Assembly (NCBI GenBank): GCA_038277395.1
Contig: CM076197.1
Coordinates: 25,493,057 to 25,557,056, forward strand
From: Dryocosmus kuriphilus
Lineage: Eukaryota > Arthropoda > Insecta > Hymenoptera > Cynipidae
Direction: 5' to 3'
DNA length: 64,000 nt
Made by a program: the position numbers and the translations under genes. This document shows positions 32,540 through 42,344 of the stretch, one piece after another; positions within the stretch are counted from its first letter, which is position 1; every line of letters begins with the position of its first letter. Below the pieces are notes generated by a model. It did not search any database, was not told where the DNA came from, and was given only the letters and a program-made list of their open reading frames with translations.

Positions 32540-32686
32540 AAATTATTTGTTGCCAAAATGTTCCCCTACGGTTCAAAATTAATTTTGGAGTAAATAGTAG
32601 GCAATACTTCTGGCTTAAAACGCTTTTTATTTCGATTGTCATACCAACAGAAACTCTTCTGTGAAATGATCAGACACAAGTAGCTA
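32540..32686 (-). pseudogene. THAP zinc-finger exon (C-terminal half) of the P-element-like gene
   Basis: Minus strand, in two frames separated by one frameshift: SDHFTEEF, then WYDNRNKKRFKPEVLPTIY. This is the C...HF...F...R..L.P.A(V)PTIF end of a THAP domain, the DNA-binding module at the N-terminus of P-element and THAP9-type transposases. The first half of the finger (C2 of the C2CH motif and the AVPTIF partner start) is cut off by the MITE that begins at 32687. It belongs with the exons at 25930-26031 and below. Confidence 0.65.
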
Positions 32687-32848
32687 CCCAGTGGGCACAA
32701 AAATGCAGGACGTCTTTACGACATCTTAATGGTGCCCTATGCCCGTATCGTAAAGATATCTTTAAGATATATTTAAGACATTTTAATGTCGTAAAGGTGT
32801 CTTTACGTCATCTTTACGACACGGACATAGGACGTCTTCGCGACGTCG
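32687..32848 (+). mobile_element. Palindromic MITE family M1, copy 1, left part
   Basis: Starts CCCAGTGGGCACAAAAATGC exactly like the complete copy at 52171-52400, and carries the same GACGTC and CGTAAAGATATC modules. It stops at 32848, where a Transib-like element has inserted. Confidence 0.85.
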
Positions 32849-34404
32849 CGCAGTGGTTCGAAATCCAAAATTTCTGGCCAAAACTATAAAATGTTCACCA
32901 AATGAGCCAAATTCAATTACTCACGGGTTTTTGGGGTCGCTGATTACGAACCTGTTGTCAAAAATTTCAAAAAAAATGGCGGATCCAATATGGCGGACGA
33001 GTATGCTAAATAATTATTGGATTTTTCTCAAAATTAGTATAAGGGTGTTTTAGACGTCACTGATTACTAAAATGAACTCAAAAATCGAAAATTCAAAATG
33101 TCTGACACAAAACGGCGAACATTTTTCGTGAATATTGATCATTTTCGCCTAAAATCAGCAATTTCATGTTTTTCGGGATACAGCCTCTAAAAATATAATG
33201 AAACATTAATTGTGCAAGATGGTGGACACAAAATCGCGGATGATTTTATGAAATTATGAATGATTTTCGGTTAACATAAGGGGTCCTTCATAAAGGACGT
33301 CACACTTTGGGTGGGGGGGTCATTTATATGTGACAGAATGTGACATGGGGGGAAAGGCGATTGGTTATGTATGACGTCACGTCGAAATTTGTCGATATGT
33401 TTGAAGTAAATTTTCTTGTTAATATGACAATATTTTTAAAAAGTTCAATATGGTTATTTGAATTTCGGCGGACAGTCAAGATAGCTAAACATGGACGAAA
33501 ATTCAGGAATAATAAGAGTAAATTTAGATTGTAAGATTATTTTGAGGATAAGTAAAAAAAGAAATGATTTTTAGTTTCAAGTCTTTAAATAAATATATGA
33601 AATAGTAATAATAAATATTACGTATGCTACTTTTTTAAAGTAAAATAAATAAAATGTAAAAAAATCTGACAATCATGAGAAAATTAGAGTGTGACGTGAC
33701 ATTGGGGGGTGGGGGGGTCAAACTTTGTGACAAGCTGTGACATGGGGGAGGGGAGGGGTCTGAAATCGCCAAAAAATGTGTAACGTACTTTATGGACAGA
33801 CTCTAAGAATAAATGGAAAGGAACCGACGCGAGCACGATTCCCAACGCGACGTACACACAGTTACTAAATGACCTTTCACAAGCAAAGGGAGGATAAAGG
33901 GGAATTTCCGCTTTCGCTATAATATTTTTTATACTTTTTCATGCATTAAGCAATTTCAACACACGCAGGATCTCGCGGATCACTTTTAATTCTCTATCGA
34001 TGTCGAATTTTTCTATTTTTGAAGGGAACTACACGACACTAACGTTCAAGCTTCCTTGACGCTGATATAATAATTGAATAACGGACATTACTACACATGT
34101 AAATTCAGCACATACCTTCAAGAATATCCTTCATATAGCGCAGTTGCTTTTCCGCACTTATACACACAAATACGAAGGTTTTTCGTCGCGCGCTCGAAAG
34201 GGAATTAATGCTAGGCGACACGCGTTTCTCGACAAGGGTAACTTTGAGCGTGCTCCTGCCGTTAACGATTGAATGAAAAGATCTGCTCTTTTGTAATTAA
34301 TTACTCCAACCTTATCTATACAAGATTTTAGGGCAGTTTACCCCGAATGGTAACTTTCGATTTTTGAGGTTTTGGCCAGGAATTTTGGATTTCGGACCAC
34401 CGTG
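32849..34404. mobile_element. Non-autonomous Transib-like element, 1.56 kb
   Basis: The right end, reverse-complemented, begins CACGGTGGTCCGAAATCC; the left begins CGCAGTGGTTCGAAATCC. Both continue AAAATT-CTGGCCAAAAC. Flanks are CGTCG (32844-32848) and CATCG (34405-34409), a one-mismatch 5 bp duplication of the CGNCG type preferred by Transib. No coding capacity; the middle contains a Harbinger-like MITE. Confidence 0.7.
33280..33803. mobile_element. Harbinger-like MITE, 524 bp, TAA duplication
   Basis: The left end GGGGTCCTTCATAAAGGACG pairs with the reverse complement of the right end (GAGTCTGTCCATAAAGTACG). Both are followed by a GTCACAC/GTTACAC block. TAA flanks both sides (33277-33279, 33804-33806). 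Runs of G (GTGGGGGGGTCA) mark both subterminal regions. Confidence 0.75.
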
Positions 34405-34409
34405 CATCG

Positions 34410-36254
34410 TAAAGATATGCATTCGTAATACCCACAACACTTTTGCATATTCTTTAATTGCTAATATCAAAAAGTGATGGAAATTTAAAAAAGGTTATGT
34501 TTACTGACCTGTGTAAAGTACCCTGCAAAAAATGTCGAATTGAAAATTATTTAAAAGTATTAGCATTTTAAACGCGTTTTAATTCTGCTTTCTGATGCGA
34601 AGAAAAGATATTCAGAAGTATTGGTTCACATTAAACTTTACTCAGCTGAATGCGAGACTTCAACCTACATGCTTTGGATTTAAAAGTATTCATTCGCATT
34701 TAGTTCAACCGCACTGAACTCGATTTGTATACTTTGCTTTAAAATGTATTGGTTCGCGATAAGTTCATCCATTCCAAAAACATCAACAAAAAAAAGTCAT
34801 TGATATCAGTGTCGACCAAGCCAATTAGTGATTATTAGACACCAAGAGTGGTTAACTTATAGTTCCGAAGATCGATTCCTATTGTGAGACAATAATATCT
34901 GCGCCTCCGGCGGAATAGTCCTGAACTACTGTCTCTAAACCTCCTCTCATTCCTTCGCATTTAATATCATTCAAATAAATGCGAAATCTCGCATTAAAAA
35001 TTTTTCACGTTACTCCAAAGTTTCGTCTCATTCAATCGCGTTCAGATGCATTCAAGTGAAAGCGAACTCTCTCATTGAACATGATTAATTAATTTTACAA
35101 TTTTTGTTCGCATTCAGTCGCATTTAAAATTTAGACTTTATATGCGAGGTATTATTGCATTCGACAGTTTTGAACTCTTCTCCAATGCGAAGTTGCTGTA
35201 AAGCAGATTTCACGAGAACATCTCGTGAATGCGAAACAATACTTTTCAATCTGTCATTGTTAGCAGGGTTCCACAAAATACACATTTCATGCCCATATTC
35301 GAAATTAAAAGTAACAAAGTCACTTATATAAAACACATCAGAAAAATAAGGTTCTTGATTTTTCTTTCAACAAAACATTTTTAACACATGTTGCACGACT
35401 TTTAAAGATTTATAATTGCGTCAAACTGTCGTTGATTGCGCATGGTCCGAACCGAAGTTCACAAGGCGAGCGATGGCGGCGCTACTTACCACGACCTTCT
35501 TCAAGTAGAACCACGGCATCTTGTATCCATTGTACATACATGTGCGTCGAAAGAATAACAAATTAACCCTTGAGAGTTTGGTTCGGGCGAAGGGAGAATG
35601 AAAGCCGAAAAGTGGGTGGTCGCATCCCAGGGGCGCAGGGTTTTATTTGCAAATTAAAAGGAAACAAAAGCCACAATTTTTGCCGGAAAAATCTCTCTGT
35701 ACAAACCGACAAAATTGTGTTTAGATTATGTGATAAAAATATTACATTATAAAAAATTTATCCTGTAGCCGTATTATTTCAGGAGCGAATGGACGACTCG
35801 TTTTCGGTCGCTATATTGACGTTTGCGGTTTAACTTGTAGGCTTTAATGGCTATGTTTTATGTGTATACAACTGCACATTGTAACGCGTGTAGATTTGTT
35901 AAGTGAAGTGTTGTTCGGGCCCCAAATAAAGAATTTGATTTTCTTCGATACGCCGTAATGTACAGTTTTCTTCGCTAAATTTCTGTACGGGAAACATCAA
36001 GATTTCCTGCACACGATCCTTAGAAGTTGCTATACTGGGACACGCAACCTGTAAACTGAAAGCTTAGTAGTATGGAAGATTTTCATTGCGAAAACAATAC
36101 AAGAAAAGAAAAACATTTATTCAAAACTCTTGCAAATAATTTAAAGTTCATTTTTATAAAAATTAAAATACCTTTTAAAGGCATGTCACATCCTAAAATA
36201 CCTATATTATAAATCTTCATTTTTTCAGTTTATCAATTTTTTTAACCTAAGAAC
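34410..36254. other. Stretch without a supportable gene
   Basis: 34590-35230 is rich in TTCGCATT/AATGCGAA words in both orientations, suggesting an old inverted-repeat element whose ends I cannot fix. 35440-35930 is less AT-rich (contains GATGGCGGCGC, and an AATAAAGAA near 35928) but has no recognisable frame. Confidence 0.5.
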
Positions 36255-36257
36255 TTT

Positions 36258-36520
36258 CTTTGTAAGTAAAATATCTGACTCAAACTTGGGAAATGCATGA
36301 GAAGAGAATAAATTACGTTTATGTGCTTTATTTGAGTAGAAATTTTGAAAAAGAAATTTTCGACGAAGGTAAAACTGGAAGCACTTTTGAAGCTTCCAGT
36401 TTTAATTTCGTTGAAAAAAATTTTCTTCAAAATTTCTACTCAAATACAGTACATTAACGTATTTTATTATCTTCTCATTCATTTTTCAAAGTTTCAGTCC
36501 GATATTTTATTTTGCAATGT
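36258..36520. repeat. Long palindrome with ~125 bp arms
   Basis: Left arm ...TTTGAGTAGAAATTTTGAA...GGTAAAACTGGAAGC and the inverted right arm GCTTCCAGTTTTAAT...TTCAAAATTTCTACTCAAA meet around an ACTTTTGA centre (about 36385). Similarity extends to AAATATC-GACT near the outer ends. Foldback/MITE-like, about 80% between arms by eye. Confidence 0.85.
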
Positions 36521-36526
36521 ATTTTT

Positions 36527-36905
36527 TTATTATACTCTCTCCCTTTTACGGGTTTGAGAGACTTCCAAACTCATTACAGATCCAAACCCTTATCCATTTA
36601 CATAACATAACCTAATATATTACACCTGATATCTAGGAACGGAGGCCCTACCTCTTTCTTTCACTCAAATTTTCACGATATCTCTGAAATGCACTTGCCT
36701 TTTTACTTATTGTCTCTATCCCCTTCTTCTCTCTCTATCTTGTTCCCCTTTTACAAAAATATCTTTTTCTCATTTGCTAAATTCCGCCCGCTTCGTGTCA
36801 CAAGATAACTTTCATCCTTCCATTTTTCTTACCGACTTTATCTACGTACTTACATATCTTACACTTGTTTCCCAGCACATGGCCCAGATAACAAAACGTG
36901 CCTGG
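36527..36905 (-). pseudogene. 3' end of a LINE related to the 18.7 kb element
   Basis: On the minus strand the tail TCTCTCAAACCCGTAAAAGG followed by GAGAGAGTATAATAAA matches the 3' end at 20637-20670. Upstream, a frame ends GNKCKICKYVDKVGKKNGRM with VIL and a stop (about 36800), the likely last codons of ORF2. A 5'-truncated insertion, as is usual for LINEs. Confidence 0.7.
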
Positions 36906-36908
36906 CAC

Positions 36909-37159
36909 CACTAGCGGAAATGGCTTCTTCGCATAACTTTGCAAAACTTTGCAAAACTTTGCATAACAGCTACGCAAAATTTGCAAAGTTATGCAAAGAA
37001 ACCATTTCCATTAGTGTTCTTTGCATAACTTTGCAAAACTTTGCAAATCTTTGCAGAACTTTGCTTATCAATTATGCAAAGTTTTGCAAGGTTTTGCAAA
37101 GTTCTTCTAAGTTACGCAAAGTTTTGCAAAGTTATGCAAAGAAACCATTTCCACTAGTG
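36909..37159. mobile_element. CACTAG-ended foldback dimer built of CTTTGCAAAA words
   Basis: The ends are CACTAGCGGAAATGGCTTCT and, inverted, CACTAGTGGAAATGGTTTCT. The interior is almost wholly ACTTTGCAAA / TTTGCAAAGT 11-mers, direct in the left half of each unit and inverted in the right half. A third terminus (inverted CACTAATGGAAATGG) sits at about 37000-37016. Two units therefore share a junction: 36909-37016 and 37017-37159. No coding capacity. The duplication at the outer ends is unclear. Confidence 0.75.
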
Positions 37160-37895
37160 ACGTTACCCGCACGACGGGCGGCGGACGGCGTGCCGACAAT
37201 TAAGCATGGCTGGGGCCGGTAAAAAGTGCGAGGATGCAAAGTGCGAGAGCATGGCGGACACGTGGAGGCACAACGGGCGCAGAACATCGTGCTGGCTATA
37301 ACGCACCGCTTTCACCGGAATATGAAGTGATGCGATATATGTAATGCAATATTAATTGTTAATTAATTGTTAATTAAAAACTAATTTATGAATTGAAAAT
37401 CAATAAAATCTCGTTCTTAACAAAAATATTGTCCAAATAAATCGCAAAAAATTCGAATTTTCGAAATTTGTCCTAAAAAAAAAGAAATCCGTCGTATTAA
37501 ATTAACAAATTTGCAGAAAATAAAAAATTAAGTATAAAATATATTAACTAGATCCCATATTTATTTGTAAAATATATTACAGAAGCATTGCAATTTAAAT
37601 TAATTATTTATTCTCATGATTAAAAATGTAGAAAATAGTATAATTAAAACTTATAAAAATATAATAAATAATAAAGTTTATATATTAATTATGTACTATG
37701 AACAATATGATTCGTGTCCTATATTATATAAACATAAATTAAAATATATATAATAAGATATATAATAAGACAATTTCGCATTTTATCGTTTTAGGCTTGA
37801 TTGATTAATTTATGCGCATAAGATTTTTTAAATATCGCGCGGTAACAACTTTAGTCGTGCGACAATGCATTACAAGCAATAAAGGAGATCATTTG
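37160..37895. other. GC-rich patch then AT-rich stretch, no gene
   Basis: 37160-37330 is GC-rich (GACGGGCGGCGGACGGCG) with no frame I can support. 37340-37850 is strongly AT-rich. Confidence 0.5.
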
Positions 37896-38046
37896 ATAGT
37901 AAACCATAAAGTAAGACAGAGAGAGGACAAATTAAATTGACAGCCATTAAATAAGGACGAGGGACTGGACTAGATACCAGCGCGATAAGCATATCTATAT
38001 CGGCTAGTAGGTCACTGGGGAAAATCGATAGACGCGCGCGCAATCT
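37896..38046 (+). repeat. LTR-like direct repeat, 5' copy
   Basis: About 150 bp (ATAGTAAACCATAAAGTAAG ... GCGATAAGCATATCTATATC ... GACGCGCGCGCAATC) is repeated in the same orientation at 48899-49055. The pair brackets the older gypsy element, so these are probably pieces of its LTRs. Similarity ends abruptly on both sides, so full LTR limits are unknown. Confidence 0.6.
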
Positions 38047-39355
38047 AGACAGCGAATTGGAATTTTGTGCCGACATTGCACCTGAGCTTGGACAAAAGGA
38101 AGGTTCTCTTAGTCTGGAAAATTTGAAAATATAAGTAAGGGCTTATCCTGGATGTTCCGGGAAACTGGGGAAAAATTTTATGAAATTTAAGGAAAACTTT
38201 AAGAGAGTCGCAGAAATTCACCGCGACTGGACGCAACTGCGCCACGCATATATTCTCTAACCACGTTAACTCCACTGCGCTCTTTTGGATCCCACAATCC
38301 CGGCTTTTCGTCTTAACTACAATTATTTCTAGTAATTTTTAAACTTCAGAATATCAATGAGTCGCCGCAAAGGCAAACTTCTCTCTTTTGAATCGTCCGC
38401 TGACGTTGAGCTGAGATCCGAGGAAAGCTACATTAGCAAGGTCTTTTCAATAAAAAACTATTTTCGCTTTCGGGACCTACGTTTGAAAAATATCAAGGAA
38501 ATTAGACCATGTATAGGGGGGCCACCTGTTCTTGTTCCCGGGGTTTCTTTGTTGGTAAATTAAATAACCGGGTGGTAAGGGCAAGTTTCAACGTTCTACC
38601 GGACCTCGATCCGATTTGTGTGATCGGACTCGAATTGTTGGACAGGACCCATTAAATGTAAATCAGAACAAAATCTTTAGCAATTTTCAATATTGCTAGA
38701 GAAATCTGAAATGCGACATTGCTATTAAAATCAACACTATAAAGTAAAATTTCCCGTAAAATCAAAATTCCGTAAGGGGCAGAACTCGAAAAATGGAAAA
38801 ATATCAAGTAGCTTGAAATGTAAATCGTTATGAATCTCAGTTCAGCGCAGGGGACACGATTCTGAAAGGGAAAGATGAAAGGACTTAAATGACCTCAAAA
38901 TTAAATAATTTTACAACTGGTACCAACCTGGTGGGACACAAGGGTTCCTGAAAGCAGATAGAGTTGCGTCCGAATCATACCTTACAATCAAAACAGGAGC
39001 GAGGCAAATTTAATCGAAATAAGACCACGTAAACCGCGACGAGCAAGGTCCCGCGCGCGTTGAGTATTGTTGTCATACAATTGAAGTATAAATCAAAATT
39101 GATAATAGGTTCGCAGTCAATAAGATACCACTGCAAAAAGCGTCAACAGCCCAATCTGTAATATACAAGCCGAATGAATAACTCATCATCGAAAGACCAT
39201 AATTTAAATAAAAATTTATGACGTGAAATAAAATCTAAATAAAATTAAATCTTAAGAAAATTTCTTGGAATAAACTTAAGAAAATTAGAAACTAGAATAA
39301 AAAAATACGATTAACTCGACTCGCGTAAAATTTTTTTTAAATTTAAGAATAAAAA
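38047..39355. other. Leader region of the older gypsy element
   Basis: No gene. It lies between the LTR-like repeat and gag. A TGGTGGGACACAAGGG at 38929 could be a primer site, but it is far from the repeat and I do not rely on it. Confidence 0.4.
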
Positions 39356-41341
39356 ATGGATAAAAAAGATGGTAATGATGATGGTTCTCAGGATGGAAGC
39401 AACAAGAATATAAAGTTGTCGAAATCGGTGTTACAGGACCCTTTACACGATAATTCAGAAACTAACGTAGATTTAGAGGAATCGGACATGGAGGATTCCG
39501 TATTTAATGAAAAGTATCAAAATCCACAAAATCCTCAAAACTTTGATGATTTGAACGGCACCCACCAGGAATTAAATAAAACAAGCGAAGGAGAAGAAAG
39601 GGAGACTGCAATTGAGTCGAAAAATAAAAATAAAGAACGTTTGGAAATGGATGATGATTTAAAGAGCTGTTATGGATATCCAGAAAGTAGAAGAAAACTT
39701 GAATCAAACTATTCGAAACCAAAATAAGATGGTAGGTATCATCCGAAAAGATCGCGAAATGCCCGTAAAAGCACAAACGGAATTAGAAACCAAAGTAGAC
39801 TCAATTGCAGGAAACCTTAAGAAAAATATCGATATCCAATTTGAGCAACGAAAACAAGGATGTGAAGCGCAGGCGGTTTACTTTGAGGAAATTATTATAG
39901 ATGTTGAAAAAAAGTCGATACTTTAAGGCGAGTAACCGAAGAAATTCAAGTCAACCATGGCGATGGCATAGTTGCCAACATGCAAAATCAAAGGCGTTTG
40001 AAGGAACTCGAGGAAAATCAAAGTATATTAGAATCGAGAATCGATAGAAACATAGGGACGACAAATGTAAAGCTTCCGTGGCTTAAGAATTATCCAATAC
40101 CGAAATTCTCAGGGTCCGGTCGAGAGCGACCAACGATGTTTCTGAACCACTTAGATATTTACGTAAGAGCGGCAGACGTCAGGAAAAATTACTTTCCCTT
40201 CATGATGCAAATAGGTCTGGTAGGTGCAGCCAGAGAGTGGTGGGAAATGGCCCGCGACGGCATTAGAGATGACATATTTTCTTTTCGTCAAAAATTCATT
40301 AATAAATATTGGAACCAAGATAAAAGATTTGAGATCGACAAAAATCTTAAATATGTATGTTTTATACCAGGAAAAATTACCAACTCGCAATATGCGATAA
40401 AAATGATTAATCAGGCAAGGGACTTAATTCCACCACCCTCTGACTACGAAATAGTTGTGAGTTTATCAAGGCACTTCACCGAAGAATTTAGACTTGCATT
40501 TAGGATCAGAAACATGCAGACGTACGAGGAATTCATTGAACTCTTAGATAACATCGATCTATCAGATCCACTGAACAATAGAGAACGGTACTCCCCATAA
40601 GATAACCCAGTGTACGATCGATCAAATTCGTTAGAGAGAAATTTCAACAATCGAGGCGATCCTCGAAATAACTACCGAAATCATAGCGGATATCTAGGTC
40701 GTGGAAACCCACGAGGATATCAAAATCGAAATTTTGAAAGCGATCGTCAAAGGTCGAGTTACGCGAATAACGGATCACCATGGAAAAATACAAGCCACCG
40801 TGATCAAGGATATCAAGACTATCCGTACAACCATAATAGTTATCGTAATCAAGATGATCAAGATCCGTATAACGCTAGGGACCGAAACTCTAAGCAAAAT
40901 AATTTCGAGAAAGACTATCAGGGTAATTCAAACACTTACAATAAGGGATATTATGCTGATAGAAATCGCGGAAATCAAGATCGGCGAGAGTACAAGAGGG
41001 AAAATCGCGAATCGAAATATAAAACTATTGACGATCGGCCTCAAAATTTCGAGAATGCTAATGGCCAATGGTCTGGGGGCCAAAATCATTCACAGACAAA
41101 TAGCTACACGGGAACCGTTCCGAAATATTACAACGAAAACGTAGAAAATGGTATATACAAGCGTGACAATAGTAGCCCAACAATTGTTAGTCCACAAAAT
41201 GGACATATCAGTAAGAGTCACACCAATGAAAATGTAAATAGGGCGCATGTTCCTAACGGGGGCTCCAGAAATAATACGGTAAATAAAATCGTCAGGTGGC
41301 TACGAGAAGAGGTGGAAAACTATGAACCGGGGACTGGTTAA
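39356..41341 (+). pseudogene. gag of the older gypsy element
   Basis: Four pieces. An acidic N-terminus (39356-39727, MDKKDGNDDGSQDGSNKNIK). A coiled-coil piece in another frame (39672-39926). The capsid-like core (39980-40600) with LPWLKNYPIPKFSGSGRERP, LVGAAREWWEMARD and FRQKFINKYWNQ, the Retrotrans_gag pattern of a conserved WW followed by F...F...YW. A very Arg/Asn/Tyr/Gly-rich nucleocapsid-like tail (40610-41341) lacks a CCHC knuckle. The last two share a frame but are separated by a TAA at 40598-40600. The first two need a frameshift near 39700 and 39920. The protein would form the virus-like particle that packages element RNA. Confidence 0.7.
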
Positions 41342-41479
41342 AAACGACTCGGGAAATGCGCGAGCCTCGGTTTGGTAGGAATTAACGTAATAGAGGAAAA
41401 TCTGGGGCGAAAGGACGAAAAGAAACCTCTCCCAGTAGACATGCGGGGCGATCTGTTAAAAAATAGGATAATGAATTAG

Positions 41480-42005
41480 AAACGGAGTTAGACAAATGTC
41501 CAGTCCTATTAATGAGTGTGAAAAATGTAAACACTAGGGCACTAATTGATACAGGGGGGAGGTCACTTGCGTGGCGGAGTCATTCGTGGAAAATAATTCC
41601 GAAAACTTTAAAAGGTTCGAATCACTACCCATAGTAGACACCTCTATCTTGGGCGCAACGGCAGCCAAACCTGTAAGATTGGAGCGTCAAGTTTATATGA
41701 ACTTTAAAATGAGCGATTGTGAGGGAACATACGTATTTTTAGTAGTACCAAAACTAAACAAGGAATGCATAATAGGGGTTGACTTATTAAAAAGGCTAAA
41801 AAGCAAAATTGATTTCGAAGAAAATACTCGCGAACTCAAAGATAAAGATAAGAAAATTAAAATAAAATTATTGGAAGAGAATCCAAAACATATAAGATTG
41901 ATATTTGACCCGGTAGACCCTCAAAAGGAGAATTCCTTGAATAGTTTGGATAGATGCATTGATGGGGAAGAATCATACCCGTATGTGGCAAGTAAAATTG
42001 ATAAC
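41480..42005 (+). pseudogene. Aspartic protease and start of pol, older gypsy element
   Basis: LLMSVKNVNTRALIDTGG (about 41505-41558) holds the catalytic Asp-Thr-Gly. One extra base just after it shifts the frame to VAESFVENN (41571 on). LVVPKLNKECIIGVDLL (about 41740) is the second conserved protease block with the ILG-like IIG-D. The frame ends in the younger element's target site at 42005. Confidence 0.7.
42001..42005 (+). repeat. ATAAC target duplication, left
   Basis: ATAAC directly before the 5' LTR; matched at 46770-46774. Confidence 0.9.
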
Positions 42006-42148
42006 TGTCATAGATGCTCTAAGTAGGTGCTGCCACCATACAGTTTACTCATGTAACAACGACAACAACGTTCTTATGTGCCTTTAAAATAAATTACTTT
42101 TATTCAATAATCTTTGTTAACAATTGATATATAAACCCGACTATAACA
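42006..42148 (+). mobile_element. 5' LTR of the younger gypsy element (143 bp)
   Basis: TGTCATAGATGCTCT...CTATAACA, nearly identical to 46582-46769 but lacking about 45 bp present there. AATAAA-containing text lies near 42088. Confidence 0.9.
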
Positions 42149-42167
42149 TGGCGCAGTCGTAGCTGAC
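42149..42167 (+). promoter_or_regulatory. Primer-binding site, probably tRNA-Ser
   Basis: TGGCGCAGTCG directly after the LTR is complementary to the 3' end of an insect tRNA-Ser (…CGACTGCG plus CCA). The match weakens after 11 bases. Confidence 0.65.
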
Positions 42168-42344
42168 ATAAGAATCGAGTGACCGGAGTGAAATTCGACC
42201 AGAACCAGAAGATAAAAGAAAAATAAAAAGTGGATGCCACGCGGAGACGCCACCAAGCAACAAAGCCACGCAGAGAAAAGCCACGAGGAGGGAAGTTACA
42301 AAATTACCAAGCCAAGCAGAGCAAGAAGATAACCAAACAAGAAA

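Noticed and set aside
35440..35930. Host promoter or first exon in a less AT-rich patch
   Set aside because: No open frame, splice context or recognised product; left as unassigned.
37870..38076. Minus-strand 68-residue frame, similar to one at 48894-49082
   Set aside because: The similarity reflects the direct DNA repeat (LTR-like); no protein constraint is evident.
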